Source: Strigamia acuminata
Taxonomy: Eukaryota; Arthropoda; Chilopoda; Geophilomorpha; Linotaeniidae
Reading direction: 5' to 3'
NCBI GenBank assembly: GCA_949358305.1
Contig: OX442314.1
Coordinates: 30,179,118-30,243,117 of the forward strand
Length of the DNA: 64,000 nt
Shown here piece by piece: positions 60,390 to 64,000 of the stretch (the stretch's first letter is position 1; each line of letters opens with the position of its first letter). A model generated the notes under the pieces. It was given only the letters and a program-made list of their open reading frames with translations. It ran no database searches and was not told the origin of the DNA. The position numbers and the translations under genes were made by a program.

Positions 60390-62254
60390 TCAAAGGCTGA
60401 AAAACCTTTCCATTAGCGGCTGAGAAGTGAACTGGCTGAAGACCGCGAACACTTGGTAAGCAACACAACGGCAAAGTTGCCTGAACACCGTTCCGTCGTC
60501 CGCCGAAACATTCCTCGCAGTAATAAGTTGCAAGAAATGCGCATCCAGCTTGCCAGCTTCAAAACTATCGATAATTTGCGACATTTTGTCAAAACTGGTC
60601 AACACCCTTCTCAGTCTGCCATTGGTCAGCGTCAACACCGCCCTCATGTTATCCGCCGCTTTGCCGAAACAAGACGACAGCGCGGACAAACTTACAAACT
60701 TTCTTGCAAGTCGGATGGAACCTCTTGACTCATTCCTTCGAGCGCAACGTCGTGACGACACAGCCAAATGAGGAATCTGACGCTTAAGTGGGATGGATCC
60801 CTTCGCAATATCCGTAAAGTGTTTAATGAGAACCGATTTCTTAAGCTTCTTCATTTCCTCCGCGTTTGAAAAAGAAAAAGCCAGGAATCTGTCGAGGTTC
60901 GCCCACGCGCTCTTGTCCGCTTTCTCTTGAAGAATATTGCGACAGATGTTGAAGGCAAAGTAGGAACAATGCGTCTTAAAGATCTCCATTTCTTCCTTGC
61001 TCGTTATATACGTTTTTGCCACCAACTCGAAAAAATCCCAACGGATATATTTCATGTCGTAACAGAACTAACTCGCGCAAAGCTTGCACAAACCTGCACA
61101 AAATCCTCCGTCTCCGCTTGACACTCAAATCGTTCAGCAATAAATGGACGTTGTCCATATCTTGTGCCTTGCACACCATGTACAAGAGAAACAAATGCAC
61201 TTGGCCGTATCCACATTTCTCCAGAAACTAAACAAACAAGCGTGACATGAATAAAATTCAGAAATTGCGCAAATCATGTCGGAAAAGTCCTCTGCCGACG
61301 CAATCACATTCAGAATGCGGCTTGACGTGGGCGCGAACGACTCCACGTCCGAAAACTGCACGAGCAAAGGTATGACACATCTCAATCCGTAGTCCGAATA
61401 CAAAACGGCCCTCAATTGTCGTTCGTCCATTTCGGCAAGCAGAAAGCTCGTTGTGCCGGTCTCGAAAGTGCAGGAATAATGGTCCCTGTAATGGCATTGG
61501 AAGCGATTAATCAAAGTTTCCAATGCACTGTTGCTTCGGACCAGTTTGTTTTGTCGAGCATTTCATTTCTTTCGTTCGGACTCATGAGCGACCAGAAGTA
61601 CTCGACGGCGCATTGGTTTACTTCTATGTGTTTGATGGACATTAGAATCATTTCCTTTTTCTCGTTCAAAGTCGAAGAGTCGCTTTTCATCGTCACCCTT
61701 TTCCAATATGAATACATCATGTCTTTCAAGTATGACTTCTTTTTCCTGTCAAAACTTATTTTCAAAATGTCGGCATGTTCGTTCCAAATATCAGCGATGA
61801 CGTCGACGACGCAACACACGATGGCGACGTCGAATCTGGATTTGATTTCCAAACTTTGCAGTTGCGCAACAACTCGTGCGCTCTTTGCCACGTCTAATTG
61901 ACCGTGTATTGTCCATCTTGTAGATTGGATGATGGATTCCACAAATCTTCCCCTCACAAAGCTGGTGAAAATGAACACTTGGTTGCTGATTAAGAATTTA
62001 AGCAAATCCCACAACTGCTTTGCGACATGTTTAACCAAAGAGTTGAGCATTGGTTTTAAATTGACAGGAATGATCAAAGCATCTACTCGGAGACAAACTG
62101 ATTTTTCAAAGTCTATCCATTCCTTGTGCAGGTCAGCATTCATTATCTCGCATTTAGTCTGAAACATGGTATTGGACTTCCACAGAAGAACCGCCGTGTT
62201 CACTAAAGAAATGTGTTCTAGACTCGGTAAGTCTAGAACGGTTCTCATGTTCAA
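60390..62254 (-). pseudogene. Frameshifted unidentified gene
   Basis: Long overlapping frames on the minus strand read as one protein only if frame changes are allowed. They run 62254-61511 (247 codons), then about 61523-61225, then about 61220-61060, then 61055-60390 (221 codons, ending in a stop). The breaks near 61515, 61230 and 61070 have no splice signals with adequate intron length, and nearby there are no long homopolymers. Composition is normal for a globular, helical, cysteine-containing protein; no family recognised. The neighbouring genes read without errors, so the breaks are probably real decay. Confidence 0.6.
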
Positions 62255-63483
62255 TTCTAGAAAACAAAATCAAAAATAAAATCGCTTTCGTGCTAGATAA
62301 TAACATAATTTAAAAAAATGTAATGTTGTACCGTAAATTTAGGAAATTGGGAAATTCCAAATGGACTTGCTTCATCAATTATGTGACTTCATTCCGATTC
62401 CGACCTGTCATCAAGAGTTGTAACCGATTAATTTTTTAATTGTAAAACAGCAATACCGAGTATTTATTATTACCTCAAAACAGCTGTTGTCATGGTACAA
62501 ACAAAGATGGCGGGGTGAAAGCTCGGTGAACGCTCGGTGAACAGATAACAAATCTTGAAAGGAGACCTCGTTAAAAAAAAACCGGTTTTCTTCCAACACG
62601 AACACAATAAACCTAGGTTTATTGTGTTCGTGGTTCAATACTTTGCAGAGTGGAGAGTGGAGACAGAAATTGGACACTGGGCGAACGGATAATGAAATTC
62701 TGGAACCCAACAGGAAAAAACGGAAACGGAAAAAATAAAAACGAACATTAGCGCCATCTTTTGTCGTGTTTTGGATAATTTTAATGTATTTTCGAGCCCT
62801 CTTTTATCGTGTTTTGTCAGTTTTCTTTGGTTTTTATCATATTTGTATGTGTTTTTGTGAGAAAACAGAGAAAAGTAGACAAAAATTTGACACGGGAAGA
62901 CCGAATAAGGACAGAAAAAAACAAAAACGGATATTCGGGCCTTCTTTTGTCGTGATAATGAGTGATTATAATTTATTTTCGGGCCATCTATCGACGCATT
63001 TTGTCATTTCTTGGGTGTTTATACCAACAATAAATCTCGTGCGTGTGCACATCGGGCGTAATTTTTCTTGTTTTCGGCTTCACTTCGTTGTGTTTCCATC
63101 TTTTTCGGCATGTAGACGCCTAAACTGGGCATTGAATAGGACCCCCCATGACCCCCAAAATGCGTGTCCTATTCACTGACGTCTTCGGACACTAAAGCAA
63201 ATGGCAGAGTAATGTTGGACGACATTGAACACTTGGTTTTATTCAATTCGGTCTGAGTCAGACAAGATGACCAGCAATTTATCAAATCTAAGTTATTATA
63301 AATCAATAATTCTTTCCTAATCTTTTCCAACTAATCAATTCGATCAATTAAAATCCAGTTTACCCCCTTGACGAAATCACACAAAGCATCTACGAATCTC
63401 CTTCAAAGGGTCCCAGTAGAACGTGTGAAAGACCAATAATGCTCACACCGATAACCAGAGGTAAAACGGAAACGGAAACAAAC

Positions 63484-63514
<31 letters not shown>

Positions 63515-63581
63515 ATAAAATTAAATTAAAAAATTTAAAATAATACTAGATTTTAATCCGGACGGGGGTTTGAAGCTAAAC
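62255..63581. other. Intergenic, no gene seen
   Basis: Contains the perfect palindrome at 62597-62632, several AAACGGAAACGGAAA-like and GACAGAAAAAAACAAAAACG stretches, and a long poly-A (63486-63512). ORFs at 62411 (minus) and 62766 (plus) have no supporting features. Confidence 0.5.
62597..62632. repeat. Perfect 36-bp palindrome
   Basis: Each 18-base arm is CACGAACACAATAAACCT; the arms meet at CCTAGG with no spacer. It is isolated, with no flanking tandem repeat. Confidence 0.9.
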
Positions 63582-64000
63582 ATGACACCAAAATCGATCT
63601 TCATCCCGACACCGGACACTTGCAGGAAAGAGAGCGTGAAAAGACCGGCCACGCCGTTCGGTTCTTCGTGCACGCCGTTCGGTTCGACGTGCACGCCGTT
63701 CGGGTCGTCGTCGACGAACACCGAGAGCGAGAAGGCGGCGATTCCGCCGGCGATGACACCGAGGCTTCCGCGCTCATCTGCGGTTTCGGTGCTGAAGATG
63801 AACAAGACGCGGCGCGCCCGTTCGGCGATTGAACATATCGAGGATGAGAACCGACTGCGCGGGGGCGCGACGATCGTGGCCAAGTTGCCGTACTCGAGGT
63901 GTCTGGACGGGGGCAGTCGGAGGCATCATTTGGGCAACGTGCGGATGCGCAAAGGGGAGACGACGACGAAGTGTTCGAGCGACGTGGCGTCGATGTCGAG
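63582..64000 (+). CDS. Unidentified Ser/Thr-Pro-rich protein, 5' part only
   Basis: An open frame from the ATG at 63582 to the window end (139 codons, no stop). It is rich in Ser, Thr and Pro, starting MTPKSIFIPTPDTC, with three CTPFG/ATPFG-type repeats at about residues 25-45 (TPFGSSCTPFGSTCTPFG), then several TP and SP-like sites and a basic stretch (NKTRRARSA). Such sequence suggests a disordered, proline-directed-kinase substrate, but no family is recognised. The frame is also open upstream to a possible acceptor near 63549, so this may be an internal exon. The opposite-strand frame (63883-63521) is the alternative; codon use here (TCG, ACG, CCG) resembles the other exons of the window in this strand. 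Confidence 0.5.
   Translation, partial: MTPKSIFIPTPDTCRKESVKRPATPFGSSCTPFGSTCTPFGSSSTNTESEKAAIPPAMTPRLPRSSAVSVLKMNKTRRARSAIEHIEDENRLRGGATIVAKLPYSRCLDGGSRRHHLGNVRMRKGETTTKCSSDVASMS

Noticed and set aside
63521-63883. Minus-strand ORF opposite the edge gene
   Set aside because: The plus-strand frame is open to the window end, has typical exon codon use and contains ordered repeats; the minus frame ends in AT-driven sequence. Not fully excluded.

Overview
The window is nuclear DNA from an invertebrate animal. It is AT-rich, has short spliced introns (GT-AG, plus one GC-AG), and carries animal-specific families: AMSH, CCDC47, a cytosolic transglutaminase, TYW2/TRMT12, a G-protein gamma subunit and ZFYVE1/DFCP1. 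The dense DNA-transposon remnants and the cysteine-rich secreted peptides would suit an arthropod or a related lineage, but the sequence alone does not settle the phylum. No operon, tRNA, rRNA or CRISPR array was seen.

Layout. 0-5.4 kb: an AMSH/STAMBP deubiquitinase (minus strand, runs off the left edge), with CCDC47 upstream of it in the same orientation. 6.7-8.1 kb: an intronless leucine-rich-repeat gene (plus). 8.1-13.1 kb: a small duplication cluster holding two opposite-strand genes for secreted six-cysteine knottin-like peptides, a truncated third copy, and a decayed copy of the transglutaminase last exon. 13.3-18.75 kb: a complete 16-exon transglutaminase (minus), 746 aa with an intact Cys-His-Asp triad. 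23.2-28.5 kb: a TYW2/TRMT12-like tRNA wybutosine enzyme (minus, 5 coding exons). 31.6-46.5 kb: one G-gamma gene (plus) whose two coding exons are separated by a 14.66-kb intron; this explains the long apparent desert, which is filled with foldback and terminal-inverted-repeat (TIR) elements. 47.8-54.7 kb: ZFYVE1/DFCP1 (minus, 10 coding exons, 812 aa). 56.1-59.0 kb: a two-exon coiled-coil gene (minus) split by a 1.4-kb minisatellite. 60.4-62.3 kb: a frameshifted unidentified pseudogene. 63.6 kb to the end: the start of an unidentified Ser/Thr-Pro-rich gene (plus).

Exon models were assembled by hand from splice sites, reading frame and family resemblance. For STAMBP, CCDC47, transglutaminase, TRMT12, G-gamma, ZFYVE1 and the coiled-coil gene every listed junction keeps frame, and the complete models close exactly on a stop codon. 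The genes do not form one pathway; they are separately regulated housekeeping, signalling and defence genes.

The most unusual features are: (1) the inverted pair of knottin peptide genes with their nested duplications; (2) many separate, mostly intronic, minisatellites whose periods cluster at 20-21 and 31 bp, close to two and three turns of the DNA helix; (3) a family of near-perfect palindromic elements that spread the CRE-type octamer TGACGTCA; (4) in-frame retainable introns in CCDC47 and the coiled-coil gene that would change the protein. No database search was run; names rest on recognised family motifs.
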